Source: Cyanomargarita calcarea GSE-NOS-MK-12-04C (GTDB lineage: Bacteria > Cyanobacteriota > Cyanobacteriia > Cyanobacteriales > Nostocaceae). Taken from it: DNA of 64,000 nucleotides. Under the pieces are notes generated by a model. The model saw nothing but the letters and a program-made list of their open reading frames with translations. It searched no databases and was not told where the DNA came from. Both the position numbers and the translations under genes were made by a program. The stretch covers positions 22,138 through 86,137 of the forward strand of contig JAHHGZ010000039.1 in assembly GCA_019359595.1 (NCBI GenBank), given 5' to 3'. Positions within the stretch are counted from its first letter, which is position 1, and every line of letters begins with the position of its first letter. Shown here piece after piece: positions 51,686 to 59,866 of this stretch.

Positions 51686-52891
51686 TCAATGAGGATACAA
51701 GAAGCGTTGGGCAATATCGTCATAAAACTTATTGTCACTAAAGTAATCGAGATGAGCTTCGTATCCCCATGATGTCTCATATTCCATGAGAACGTTATCC
51801 AAATTGTTGTAATAATCCAAGTGTCCGCTAATTGGATCTTTGAGATGATAGTAATTCACCCACTGGAGTTGATCTAGCTGGCAATCCACTGGATTTTTAG
51901 TTAAGTATTTATCAGAATAGGGTGCTTGGGGTTTAACGCGGAAGGAGTTCAGGTGTCCTAAAATATAAGAGCGAATATAGTGATCTTTTTGTGATACCTC
52001 TCTACAGAAGAAGGCAATTTTGTCAAGTGGTGAGCCAAAGGTAACTAGCCCTGTAATTTTATCAAGCAGCAGACGTTTACCTTTATCTTGAGAAAGACTT
52101 GCTTCGAGACAAAGAAGGTTTAAGGTATCGTAAGCAATACAACTACCCAGAGAATGTCCAGCCACGATTACTTGGTCGTAATTCGCTTCTTTATCCTTGA
52201 TAATTGCTTTTAATAGTGTTGAACTTTCATTAAATATTTCCTCCCGAATTTTTTGATAAGGGGACTTAACATCTTTGTTGCTATAGATAGCAACATCAGC
52301 AACAACATTAACCAGCAATGGTGTCACAATAGTTTTACTCAACGTCCAAGCCGATTGCAGAAAACGACCGCTGAGAAAGGGATTTAGCAAAAATAAAACT
52401 AGCCAAATCAAAAGCCTTAAAGCCGGATATATAAACTGAAATAGCCGTAAGAATATAGTTAGACGACGCAGCCGAAAATTAAACACACTACTGTCATCTT
52501 TATTTTGTTCAATAGCTGTTAATAGAGGCTGGTTTTCTGGATGACTATAAAATTTAATTGTTCCTTCAAGTGTCTGTTCCGCCCACTGCAAAATCTCTGG
52601 TACGCTAATTTTCTTTTCTGTTGCGGCTGCCCAGTAATACTCATGAACATCAATTATCCAGTCTTCTTCGGGGTTAATTGAACTTAATCTCACAAAACTT
52701 TCAGTCCAAAAATAACCACTTGCTTTTCTTCTTTTAGCAATCAAGTGTTCTAGCTGAAACTGTGATTTTTGAGCTTCAAAAGATTGGATTAAATTTCGGG
52801 CGAAAAAGTCCACAGTTTCAAAAGGGTTTTGTTCACCAACACCGTGAATAATAAAAAATGCCGTCCGTCCTTTGGGATATTTTATATTCAT
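51686..52891 (-). CDS. Alpha/beta hydrolase (lipase/esterase-like)
   Basis: 401 aa. The oxyanion region FFIIHGVGEQNPFETVDFFA is at residues 12-31. The nucleophile elbow VIVAGHSLGSCIAYDTLNLL has its Ser near 245, and LVTFGSPLDKIAFF follows. A catalytic His is probably in the C-terminal NYYHLKDPISGHLDYY. Two hydrophobic stretches around residues 148-190 (LFQFIYPALRLLIWLVLFLL) could anchor it in a membrane or form a lid. Substrate unknown; proteins of this kind act on acyl esters. No close operon partner. The start ATG at 52891 gives MNIKYPKGRTAFFIIHG. Confidence 0.8.
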   Translation of the reverse strand: MNIKYPKGRTAFFIIHGVGEQNPFETVDFFARNLIQSFEAQKSQFQLEHLIAKRRKASGYFWTESFVRLSSINPEEDWIIDVHEYYWAAATEKKISVPEILQWAEQTLEGTIKFYSHPENQPLLTAIEQNKDDSSVFNFRLRRLTIFLRLFQFIYPALRLLIWLVLFLLNPFLSGRFLQSAWTLSKTIVTPLLVNVVADVAIYSNKDVKSPYQKIREEIFNESSTLLKAIIKDKEANYDQVIVAGHSLGSCIAYDTLNLLCLEASLSQDKGKRLLLDKITGLVTFGSPLDKIAFFCREVSQKDHYIRSYILGHLNSFRVKPQAPYSDKYLTKNPVDCQLDQLQWVNYYHLKDPISGHLDYYNNLDNVLMEYETSWGYEAHLDYFSDNKFYDDIAQRFLYPH

Positions 52892-52983
52892 ATAGGGACT
52901 AGATTAAAATAGGCAGTGCTTAAATATTGATCCAATGGCGTAAATCACTATTCCGGAATCTTTGACAGGATTCTAAAAAATAA

Positions 52984-53016
52984 GATTCCCGACAACTTTC
53001 AAAGTTGTCGGGAATC
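52984..53016 (-). terminator. Long perfect hairpin, terminator of the 134-aa membrane protein gene
   Basis: The 16-bp arm GATTCCCGACAACTTT (52984-52999) is mirrored exactly at 53001-53016 with one central base. On the minus strand it is followed by TTATTTTTT. It lies 24 bp downstream of the gene ending at 53041. Confidence 0.82.
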
Positions 53017-53040
53017 TAGGTATGCGCAATATACAGAGGT

Positions 53041-53442
53041 CTATTTTGGTTGAGTGGAACGCACTTCAATATCTTCTAATGTTTGCAACAAAAGACGCTG
53101 CGCTTGCAATTTCCAACCGATTTTCTGAATTCTAATTGCTGCTGCAGTCCCACCAATCGCAGCTAACAAACCGATGGGCTGATTCAAAGAAATTCCGAGT
53201 AACAACCCCAAACCGGCAACTCCCCAAAACGGCAAAGCCACTGTTTGACGTTGTTCCTCAATAATTTTATTAATTTGGCTTGATGACATTTGCGCCAACA
53301 ACTCTTCTTTTACCTGTCGCTGCTGTGCCATTGGTACAGATATACCAATTTTCCGCCGTAGTTTTTCTATTTTACGGGCATCAGTACTGTATTCTGTGAG
53401 TTCGTCTTCAGCCATTTTCAGCAAACGTTGTAATTGTTCCAT
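53041..53442 (-). CDS. Small membrane protein, unknown function
   Basis: 133 aa from the ATG at 53442 (MEQLQRLLKMAEDELTEYST). A longer frame to 53517 would translate the GAAGGAA tandem repeats, so I reject it. The N-terminal 75 residues are charged helices (KIEKLRRKIGISVPMAQQRQ, then VKEELLAQMSSSQINKIIEE). Two membrane segments follow (PFWGVAGLGLLLGISLN and IGLLAAIGGTAAAI), and a short charged tail. I do not recognise a named family. It is followed by a strong terminator and appears to be monocistronic. Confidence 0.7.
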   Translation of the reverse strand: MEQLQRLLKMAEDELTEYSTDARKIEKLRRKIGISVPMAQQRQVKEELLAQMSSSQINKIIEEQRQTVALPFWGVAGLGLLLGISLNQPIGLLAAIGGTAAAIRIQKIGWKLQAQRLLLQTLEDIEVRSTQPK

Positions 53443-53445
53443 TGT

Positions 53446-53552
53446 ATTGAATGAAGGAAGAAGGAAGAAGGAAGAAGGAAGAAGGAAGAGGTTTATATAT
53501 GTGAATTGAGACTCCAACTCAAAACGGGTTCCCTGAATAAGTCGGGGTATTA
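53446..53552. repeat. Dispersed repeat upstream of ppsA (copy A)
   Basis: GAAGGAA short tandem repeats followed by GGTTTATATATGTG, CCAACTCAAAACGGG and GTCGGGGTATTAAA. The same order recurs at 56363-56462 on the same strand, after ppsA. The remaining part of the 53518-53850 gap is AT-rich and presumably holds the ppsA promoter; no clear elements could be chosen. Confidence 0.72.
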
Positions 53553-53850
53553 AATCCTCAACTCTCTAATAATGCCTTCAAACAGTAAGCGATCGCTGAT
53601 TTCTGAATAGTGAAGTTCTGAGTATAAACTAATTTTCAATTTTTGGTTTCAAATTTTGAAACACTCATTACTCTGCTGTTTTACAAATTATAATAGACTC
53701 ACAATCAAAGCTTATGTGAATTTCATCAGAAGTATATTTATTAAATTCTTAATCCCAATCAGTTATAAAACTAAATCCGAAATTTCTGTGATATACAAAA
53801 GTATAGGAAGCACAATCGCACACCTTGCATCTACATAAGAGGTAATACTG

Positions 53851-56367
53851 ATGGTAACAGTAGCTAAAGAAACTTTTCCGGATTCTTCCAGAGAGCAATC
53901 GCTGATCCTCTGGTTTGATGAAGTCGGGATTGCTGATATTCCTTTGGTGGGTGGGAAAAATGCATCCCTAGGAGAAATGATTCAGCAACTTGTGCCCAAA
54001 GGTGTTAATGTCCCGACAGGATTCGCTACAACTGCTTATGCTTATAGATATTTTATCGAGTCTGCGGGGTTAGAAATAAAACTACGTAAATTGTTTGCAG
54101 ACTTGGATGTTGATAATGTTAAAAATTTACGGGAACGGGGAAAAAAAGCGCGATCGTTATTAATGCATACACCGTTTCCAGTAGAGTTGCGAGAAGCGAT
54201 CGTCGCAGCCTACGAAACCCTATGCGAACGATACAATCTGGATACTGACGTAGCTGTGCGTTCTAGTGCCACTGCCGAAGATTTACCCGATGCTAGTTTT
54301 GCCGGACAGCAAGAAACATATCTTAATGTTGTGGGTATTGAAGGGGTTTTAGCGGCTTGTCATCGTTGCTTTGCGTCTATATTTACCGATCGCGCTATTT
54401 CCTATCGCCACACCAAAGGATTTGATCACTTTAGCATTGCCCTAGCAGTCGGCGTGCAAAAAATGGTGCGTTCTGACTTGGCATCCTCTGGTGTCATGTT
54501 CTCTATTGACACAGAAACTGGTTTTCAAGATGCCGCACTAATTACAGCGGCTTACGGCTTAGGAGAAAATGTTGTTCAAGGTGCCGTCAACCCAGACGAG
54601 TACTGGGTTTTTAAGCCGACTTTAAAAGCAGGTTTTCGTCCCATTCTCGATAAAAGATTGGGCAGCAAAGAGCTAAAAATGGTCTACGATGACGGCTCTA
54701 AATTTACGAAAAATATTTCAGTTTCATCTACCGAAAGAGGTAAATTTGCGATTGGAGATGAGGAGATTTTGCAACTCGCAAATTGGGCCTGTTTGATTGA
54801 AGAACATTATTCCCAAGTCCACGGTAAATACACCCCAATGGATATCGAATGGGCCAAAGATGGGATTACCAATGAATTATTTGTCGTCCAAGCACGTCCG
54901 GAAACAGTGCAATCGCAGAAACAGCAGAATGTATTGCGGAGTTATCGGCTTGTGTTGGGGAGTGGGGGAGAGGAGGGACTGGGGGGACATGGGGGACATG
55001 GGAATGGGGAAAAATCTCCCACTCCCCCACTCCCCCTCATAACTGGTCGTGCAATCGGTGAAGCAATTGGTCAAGGGAAAGTGCGGATCATTGTTAATGC
55101 AAACAAACTTGAGCAGTTCCAAGCGGGTGAAGTTTTAGTAACTGATAGAACTGACCCCGACTGGGAACCGATAATGAAAAAAGCCAGTGCGATCGTGACT
55201 AATTCTGGGGGTAGGACCTGTCATGCAGCGATCATTGCACGGGAATTGGGTGTGCCGGCGATCGTTGGCTGTGGGAATGCGACGGAAATCTTAAAAACTG
55301 GTCAGGAAGTAACGGTTTCTTGTGCGGAGGGGGAAGAAGGACAGGTATATGCAGGATTATTACCTTTTGAAGTGCAAGAAGTTCCACTCGATAGTTTACC
55401 CCGCACCCGTACTCAAATTTTAATGAATGTGGGGAATCCGGCTGAAGCATTTAGTTTATCTGCTATTCCTAATGATGGCATCGGTTTGGCACGGACAGAG
55501 TTTATCATAGCCAACTACATCCAAACTCATCCAATGGCATTGTTACATTTTGAACAGTTAAAGGATGAATTTGTGAAGGCGAAAATTGCCGAAATCACCG
55601 CACTTTATGATGATAAGCCTCAGTATTTTGTCGATAAATTAGCACAAGGTATCGGTAGAATTGCGGCATCAGTTTATCCCAAACCGGCGATTGTGAGAAT
55701 GTCGGATTTCAAGAGTAATGAATATGCCAATTTGTTGGGTGGAAGACAATTTGAACCCGACGAAGAAAACCCGATGCTTGGTTGGCGCGGGGCCGCACGT
55801 TACTATGATGAAGGCTATCGGGAAGCATTTGCTTTAGAGTGTGATGCCATTAAGCGGGTGCGAGACGAAATGGGTTTAACTAACGTGATTCCGATGATTC
55901 CCTTCTGTCGCACTCCTTCGGAAGGACGTTTAGTGTTGACAGAAATGGCAAAAAATGGTTTGCAGCAGGGTACTAACGGCTTGCAGATTTATGTAATGTG
56001 CGAGTTACCCAATAATGTAATTATGGCGTCCGAGTTTGCCGAAGTATTTGACGGTTTCTCGATTGGTTCCAATGACCTAACCCAGTTGACACTGGGGATA
56101 GATCGGGATTCAGCGTTAGTGGCACGGTTGTTTGATGAACGCAGCGAGGGAGTTAAGCGGATGGTGAAAATGGCAATCCAAGCTGCAAAAAAGAGCGATC
56201 GCAAAATTGGCATCTGCGGACAAGCACCCAGCGATTACCCAGAATTTGCCCAGTTTCTCGTATCTGAGGGAATTGACTCAATTAGCTTGAATCCTGACTC
56301 GGTTTTGAAGACAATGCTAGAAATTGCCAAAGTGGAAAATAATCATTTGACTAATGACCAAAAATGA
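53851..56367 (+). CDS. ppsA: Phosphoenolpyruvate synthase
   Basis: 838 aa. The N-terminal ATP-grasp domain begins LWFDEVGIADIPLVGGKNAS and contains AVRSSATAEDLPDASFAGQQ and SGVMFSIDTETGF. The swivelling phosphohistidine domain has GGRTCHAAIIARELGVPAIV (His near residue 457). The C-terminal PEP-binding barrel has CELPNNVIMASEFAEVFDGF, SIGSNDLTQLTLGIDRDS and GICGQAPSDYPEF. It converts pyruvate, ATP and water to PEP, AMP and phosphate. Between the ATP and His domains (residues about 369-395) there is a Gly-rich low-complexity segment (GSGGEEGLGGHGGHGNGEKS then PTPPLPL), encoded by a G-rich run and its C-rich inverse (54957-55036). This is a repeat inserted in frame in a flexible linker. The start at 53851 is preceded by GAGGT. 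Confidence 0.96.
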   Translation: MVTVAKETFPDSSREQSLILWFDEVGIADIPLVGGKNASLGEMIQQLVPKGVNVPTGFATTAYAYRYFIESAGLEIKLRKLFADLDVDNVKNLRERGKKARSLLMHTPFPVELREAIVAAYETLCERYNLDTDVAVRSSATAEDLPDASFAGQQETYLNVVGIEGVLAACHRCFASIFTDRAISYRHTKGFDHFSIALAVGVQKMVRSDLASSGVMFSIDTETGFQDAALITAAYGLGENVVQGAVNPDEYWVFKPTLKAGFRPILDKRLGSKELKMVYDDGSKFTKNISVSSTERGKFAIGDEEILQLANWACLIEEHYSQVHGKYTPMDIEWAKDGITNELFVVQARPETVQSQKQQNVLRSYRLVLGSGGEEGLGGHGGHGNGEKSPTPPLPLITGRAIGEAIGQGKVRIIVNANKLEQFQAGEVLVTDRTDPDWEPIMKKASAIVTNSGGRTCHAAIIARELGVPAIVGCGNATEILKTGQEVTVSCAEGEEGQVYAGLLPFEVQEVPLDSLPRTRTQILMNVGNPAEAFSLSAIPNDGIGLARTEFIIANYIQTHPMALLHFEQLKDEFVKAKIAEITALYDDKPQYFVDKLAQGIGRIAASVYPKPAIVRMSDFKSNEYANLLGGRQFEPDEENPMLGWRGAARYYDEGYREAFALECDAIKRVRDEMGLTNVIPMIPFCRTPSEGRLVLTEMAKNGLQQGTNGLQIYVMCELPNNVIMASEFAEVFDGFSIGSNDLTQLTLGIDRDSALVARLFDERSEGVKRMVKMAIQAAKKSDRKIGICGQAPSDYPEFAQFLVSEGIDSISLNPDSVLKTMLEIAKVENNHLTNDQK
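54955..55037 (+). repeat. In-frame G-rich/C-rich hairpin repeat inside ppsA
   Basis: A run of GGGGAGTGGGGGAGAGGAGG type (54957-54976, continuing to about 55012) is followed by CCCACTCCCCCACTCCCCCT (about 55018-55037), its near inverse. The same type of sequence occurs in frame at about 9739-9832 in the hypothetical gene and, G-rich arm only, at about 10709-10743 in recG. Confidence 0.7.
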
Positions 56368-56462
56368 AGGAAGAAGGAAGAAGGAAGAAGGAAGAAGGTT
56401 TATATATGTGGATACAGGACCCCAACTCAAAACCGGCGACCCCGATCGGGTCGGGGTATTAA
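56363..56462. repeat. Dispersed repeat downstream of ppsA (copy B)
   Basis: It starts in the last codons of ppsA with GAAGGAA repeats, then GGTTTATATATGTG, CCCAACTCAAAACCGG and a hairpin CCCCGATCGGGTCGGGG, ending TATTAAA. Same orientation as copy A at 53446-53552, so ppsA lies between two direct repeats of about 100 bp. Confidence 0.72.
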
Positions 56463-56516
56463 AAAGAACAGTGAGGATGATAAACAGCAGATGAAAAAGA
56501 TTTTTGTTTTCTTGTC

Positions 56517-56576
56517 TAATAACCAATAACCAACAACCAATAACCAACAACCAATAACCAATAACCAATAACCAAT
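56517..56576. repeat. Heptamer tandem repeat (AATAACC/AACAACC)
   Basis: A run of AACCAAT, AACCAAC type heptamers just before the glycosyltransferase gene. Confidence 0.75.
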
Positions 56577-56588
56577 GACTCTTGACAA

Positions 56589-58034
56589 ATGACTAAAAAG
56601 TGGTTTCAAATTGGCATAGCGGGGATATTTCTACTATCACTCGCACTGCGGTTTTGGGGACTGGGGAGATTTAACACTCTGGTATTTGATGAGGTTTATT
56701 ACGCTAAATTTGGTAATAACTATCTCACCCATACTCCGTTTTTTGATGGTCATCCACCGTTAGCCAAATGTATCATTGCCATTGGAATTTGGCTTGGCAG
56801 TCATGTTCCTTTTTGGCAAGATACGGTGAATGGATATACAGGTTCGCAGCTATCTCCTTGGAGTTATCGTTGGATTAATGCTTTCTCTGGCTCATTTATT
56901 CCCATCATTGTTGCCGGGGTTGCCTATCAGTTAACTTTCAGACGCAGCTTTGCTTTACTTGCTGGTTTATTCACAGCTTGTGATGGGTTATTTCTGGTTG
57001 AATCACGCTATGCCCTAATTAACATCTATATTGTCCTCTTTGGGATGTTGGGGCAGTTATTTTTCTTGTTAGCATTAAACAACCAAAAACAAAAGCGCTG
57101 GTTTTGGTTAGTTCTTTCTGGAATTGGTTTTGGTGCATCAATTGCTGTCAAATGGAATGGTTTATGGTTTTTGTTAGGTGCTTATTCTCTTTGGATATTA
57201 GCTTCGGTAATTCGTTTGATAACATCAAATAAATACGATTCCGAGATATTAGATAAAGATAGTCAAACACCATTACAAAACCTGACACAATTAAGTATTT
57301 TTCAAATAGGGTTCAATCTGGGAATTATTCCTGTCTTGACCTATATTATTGCCTGGATTCCCCATCTAAGACTAGATACAAAATACGGATTTCTAGAAGT
57401 ACACAAGCGGATTTTTGAGTTTCACGAACATCTTGGAGGCAATAACGCAGACGTGCATCCTTACTGTGCTGCTTGGTACAAATGGCCGCTAATGACTAGA
57501 CCAATGGCTTATTTTTATCAGACAGCTAGGAGCGTAAATGAACCTTTACCTGTGATGGGACCACCTTTGCCATCCGGTGTTGGCAAAATATATTATGATG
57601 TCCATGCGATGGGTAATCCCTTTCTATGGTGGTGTGGTTTAGCTGCGATCGCCTTTTTATTGGCTATTCTGGGAACTAAAATTGTCAAATGGTTGAAGAA
57701 TAAGCGTTTTTCCGAATCCAAAACCTTGAGTGTTGACGCTTGGATTGCCTTATACTTAGTTATAAATTACGCTGTGAATTTACTACCTTGGGTAAAGGTA
57801 AGTCGTTGTGTTTTTATTTACCACTATATGACCGGTGTTGTATTTGCATTTTTAGCGATCGCTTGGTTTGTTGACCAGTGTATCCGCAGCTATTACAAGG
57901 AACTCCGCTTTGTTGGTGTAACGATTACTTTTGCAATTATTGCCGCATTTATTTTCTGGATGCCGATTTATTTGGGTTTACCAATTACTCCTGGGGATTA
58001 TAAACTGCGGATGTGGTTTAATTCTTGGATTTAA
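56589..58034 (+). CDS. PMT-family phospholipid-dependent glycosyltransferase
   Basis: 481 aa, about ten membrane segments. After the first segment comes the loop RFNTLVFDEVYYAKFGNNYL with the Asp-Glu (FDEVYY) expected for the PMT active site, then FFDGHPPLAKCIIAIGIWLG and ESRYALINIYIVLFGMLGQL, and SGIGFGASIAVKWNGLWFLL. The lumenal loop with HEHLGGNNADVHPYCAAWYK and the C-terminal LPWVKVSRCVFIYHYMTGVV and YLGLPITPGDYKLRMWF are characteristic of dolichyl-phosphate-mannose protein mannosyltransferases. It would transfer a sugar from a polyprenyl phosphate to protein outside the membrane. The start at 56589 is the second of two ATG in the area; the upstream one at 56575 is out of frame. Confidence 0.88.
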   Translation: MTKKWFQIGIAGIFLLSLALRFWGLGRFNTLVFDEVYYAKFGNNYLTHTPFFDGHPPLAKCIIAIGIWLGSHVPFWQDTVNGYTGSQLSPWSYRWINAFSGSFIPIIVAGVAYQLTFRRSFALLAGLFTACDGLFLVESRYALINIYIVLFGMLGQLFFLLALNNQKQKRWFWLVLSGIGFGASIAVKWNGLWFLLGAYSLWILASVIRLITSNKYDSEILDKDSQTPLQNLTQLSIFQIGFNLGIIPVLTYIIAWIPHLRLDTKYGFLEVHKRIFEFHEHLGGNNADVHPYCAAWYKWPLMTRPMAYFYQTARSVNEPLPVMGPPLPSGVGKIYYDVHAMGNPFLWWCGLAAIAFLLAILGTKIVKWLKNKRFSESKTLSVDAWIALYLVINYAVNLLPWVKVSRCVFIYHYMTGVVFAFLAIAWFVDQCIRSYYKELRFVGVTITFAIIAAFIFWMPIYLGLPITPGDYKLRMWFNSWI

Positions 58035-58140
58035 TAGTTGATGTGAACCCATACGGCTAGAATCGAGGAATTAGTGATGCTTTATGATTAAAGATATAAC
58101 ATAGGCGATACGCGCACATCACCGACCACGAAAATCGACC

Positions 58141-58317
58141 ATGAAGCCAACGGTTGAGCAAACGATGGAACTATATAAAATGTGTCAAAACCTGACATCA
58201 ATGTATCTGCCGGTTCACCTCGTCACAATGGACGAAAGAACGAAAAACCTTTACCTACTAGCAGGTGAAGAGCTAGAAATTTTAATTAATCCGCAAGGGG
58301 AGGTATCGATACTGTGA
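58141..58317 (+). CDS. DUF6888-family small protein
   Basis: 58 aa: MKPTVEQTMELYKMCQNLTS, MYLPVHLVTMDERTKNLYLL and AGEELEILINPQGEVSIL. The pattern fits the cyanobacterial DUF6888 family, which is encoded directly before DUF6887 proteins. Its TGA (58315-58317) overlaps the GTG start of the next gene (58314), so the pair is translationally coupled. Function not established; the two-gene layout resembles a toxin-antitoxin pair (inference). The gap 58035-58140 contains nothing else recognised. Confidence 0.72.
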   Translation: MKPTVEQTMELYKMCQNLTSMYLPVHLVTMDERTKNLYLLAGEELEILINPQGEVSIL

Positions 58318-58502
58318 CAAAACCAGATTACAAAGCAATGACACAACAGGAGTTGAGGCAATACATCCTCAACCATCGTGATGACTCTGATGCAGTCCAT
58401 GAGGCAGTGCTGCGCGTTCAAGAATATGGCACAACCCTTAACTCGGTTGATGAATTAAGGCAATTTGTTGAGGAAAAACGCCGTCAGCGTCTGGAACCAT
58501 AA
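58314..58502 (+). CDS. DUF6887-family small protein
   Basis: 62 aa with a GTG start at 58314, preceded by GGGGAGG (58296-58302). TKPDYKAMTQQELRQYILNH, then RDDSDAVHEAVLRVQEYGTT and LNSVDELRQFVEEKRRQRLE. The N-terminal P.(Y/F)..M...EL..Y...HR.D.(D/E)A pattern is that of DUF6887. All-helical, charged. It partners the preceding DUF6888 gene; function unknown. Confidence 0.75.
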   Translation: MTKPDYKAMTQQELRQYILNHRDDSDAVHEAVLRVQEYGTTLNSVDELRQFVEEKRRQRLEP

Positions 58503-58520
58503 CCCAAATATTAAAGCTTC

Positions 58521-58844
58521 TCAATTCTTGGCGGAACCTTGGTCATCAAGGGTGCCTTTGGTACTATTAATCCAAGCCGAAGCAAAACGTAAATTGCTCC
58601 ATTCGTAAGTTAAATTGCGATAATTTTCGCGGCTGAGATAATGCTCTACTGTGCCAACTGGTTCATACATTACTGAATATGCACAAAGATTATTAAACCC
58701 ATCGGCTAAATTACTTTTGAAAGGTGACCAATAATCTCTAGTTCCTTTTTTGGGGTCTGGATTTTTTGCCAACCAAGCATTTCCTCGTTGTCGCACTTTT
58801 TCATTAAAATCTGGTGGTTCTGGTGGAGGGTTAAACGGTATCAC
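58521..58844 (-). pseudogene. HNH endonuclease-like gene, probably truncated at the 3' end
   Basis: 107 aa from the GTG at 58844: VIPFNPPPEPPDFNEKVRQR then GNAWLAKNPDPKK. The core is NNLCAYSVMYEPVGTVEHYL and SRENYRNLTYEWSNLRFASA, then WINSTKG. In HNH proteins of this type VEHY supplies the metal/catalytic His and EWSN...IN..KG supplies the later part of the motif. Family members usually continue for many residues after that point, whereas this one ends after TLDDQGSAKN, so it is likely truncated. The start I chose is 5 bp after the end of an ATPase-like remnant; a longer in-frame ATG at 58907 overlaps that remnant. It could still be expressed. Confidence 0.6.
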
Positions 58845-58849
58845 CTGTG

Positions 58850-59125
58850 TTATACCCCTGATAATCCAGAATTTCTTTTTTCTGATGTGACTATCCAACG
58901 AGGCCAAAATGGGTCATGTCCGGGTAAAACTTTTTGCAGTTCTTGATGTATTTGTGTTTGTGTTTTCAAGTTTTCTGGAAAAGCACTCATATCCGAAATT
59001 CGCATCCATGCCTCTGCGGCTTCTATCGCAATTTCTGTTTCTTTGGAACGAGCTTGTTTGAGTCCAAAAACTTCTGAGGTTAACCAGCCAACTGTATCTC
59101 CTTGTTTTGACCAAAAAGTTAATTT
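58850..59125 (-). pseudogene. C-terminal fragment of an ATPase-like gene paired with the HNH gene
   Basis: The frame on the minus strand reads FWSKQGDTVGWLTSEVFGLK, QARSKETEIAIEAAEAWMRI and FPENLKTQTQIHQELQKVLP, then GHDPFWPRWIVTSEKRN, with stop at 58850. There is an in-frame stop just upstream of 59125 and no start. The sequence looks like the extreme C-terminus of an AAA-type ATPase such as those paired with HNH nucleases in Septu-like defence modules. That identification is by pattern only. The 5' part has been lost. Confidence 0.5.
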
Positions 59126-59127
59126 TT

Positions 59128-59176
59128 AGTCCATTTAAATGGACTTTTGCTATTAGACAGGGACTTATAGTCCCTG
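59128..59176. repeat. Two short hairpins at the ATPase-remnant breakpoint
   Basis: AGTCCATTTAAATGGACT (59128-59145) is a perfect palindrome. CAGGGACT/AGTCCCTG (59158-59165 and 59169-59176) is an 8-bp stem with a TAT loop. They mark the place where the ATPase frame is lost. Confidence 0.55.
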
Positions 59177-59329
59177 GCGGATAGGAACATGAATCGTCGA
59201 TCTAAGTATCAATAATATTTATTACTACATTTACTTTAGGGGTGCAAGATGTCAGCCTCTAACGGGCGCGGCCATCGCTCCCGTAAAATATGAAAATAAC
59301 ACATTTTTTTGTAACCCTTGCTATATATG

Positions 59330-59516
59330 GATTGTGGAATGTGTTAGTTAGGAGTTACCACAGGATTGCATAGCGCTCTGTGTCGTCAGTACCCGTACAT
59401 TGAAAGAATAATGGCGATAGGTTGGGACTGCACCGACAAGCGTCGCATGTAAAGCTGGAATAGAAATGTTTTATCTTTTTATTGTTCTCGTGCTTTACAC
59501 GAGAACAATTTTTATT
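59330..59516 (+). ncRNA. Possible small RNA ending in an intrinsic terminator
   Basis: A gap of about 700 bp (59126-59866) has no supportable gene, yet contains a strong plus-strand terminator. TTGTTCTCGTG (59482-59492) pairs with CACGAGAACAA (59498-59508) around a 5-nt loop, followed by TTTTTATTT. No coding frame leads into it. The segment upstream is GC-richer than its surroundings (for example 59361-59450). The 5' end is a guess, based on a TATATAT-like -10 sequence near 59321. It matches no cyanobacterial sRNA that I recognise. Confidence 0.35.
59482..59516 (+). terminator. Intrinsic terminator without an obvious gene
   Basis: 11-bp perfect stem, 5-nt loop, then a T-rich tail on the plus strand. 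The next gene starts 350 bp downstream, so it cannot serve that gene. Confidence 0.75.
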
Positions 59517-59866
59517 TATATCACCCCAATTTTCTCTTAACCGAGCAGTATTCACTCAGATAGGAGTGCTATATAAAATCTAAAATTTCTAAAAATTAGT
59601 TATCATATTTTAATATATATACACATAACCACTAGTTGAATTACTTTATTGTTAACATTATTTATCTCCCTATTTTCTTGTAGCCTGTTATACTTAGAAC
59701 GCCAACAAATTGAAGAACTCTGCGAAGTACTTTTTCATAAGTAAAAATTCCTACGAATTGTTCTTGCTCTAACTATCTGCAATTAAGTTATTTGAACAAA
59801 CACTATAAAAAAAACTTATAGATGTTTGTTTTTTTAACGTTCGGGGATATTAATAGGAGTATCAAA

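Noticed and set aside
53443..53517. N-terminal extension of the small membrane protein
   Set aside because: It would translate GAAGGAA tandem repeats as a false hydrophobic leader (FLLPSSFFLLPS).
59355..59555. 66-codon minus-strand frame in the gap before cph1
   Set aside because: It runs through the terminator hairpin and lacks coding character; the region is better read as a non-coding gap.
58035..59866. tRNA or rRNA genes in intergenic regions
   Set aside because: No cloverleaf with T-loop and acceptor pairing was seen here or in the other gaps, so no tRNA or rRNA is called in this window.
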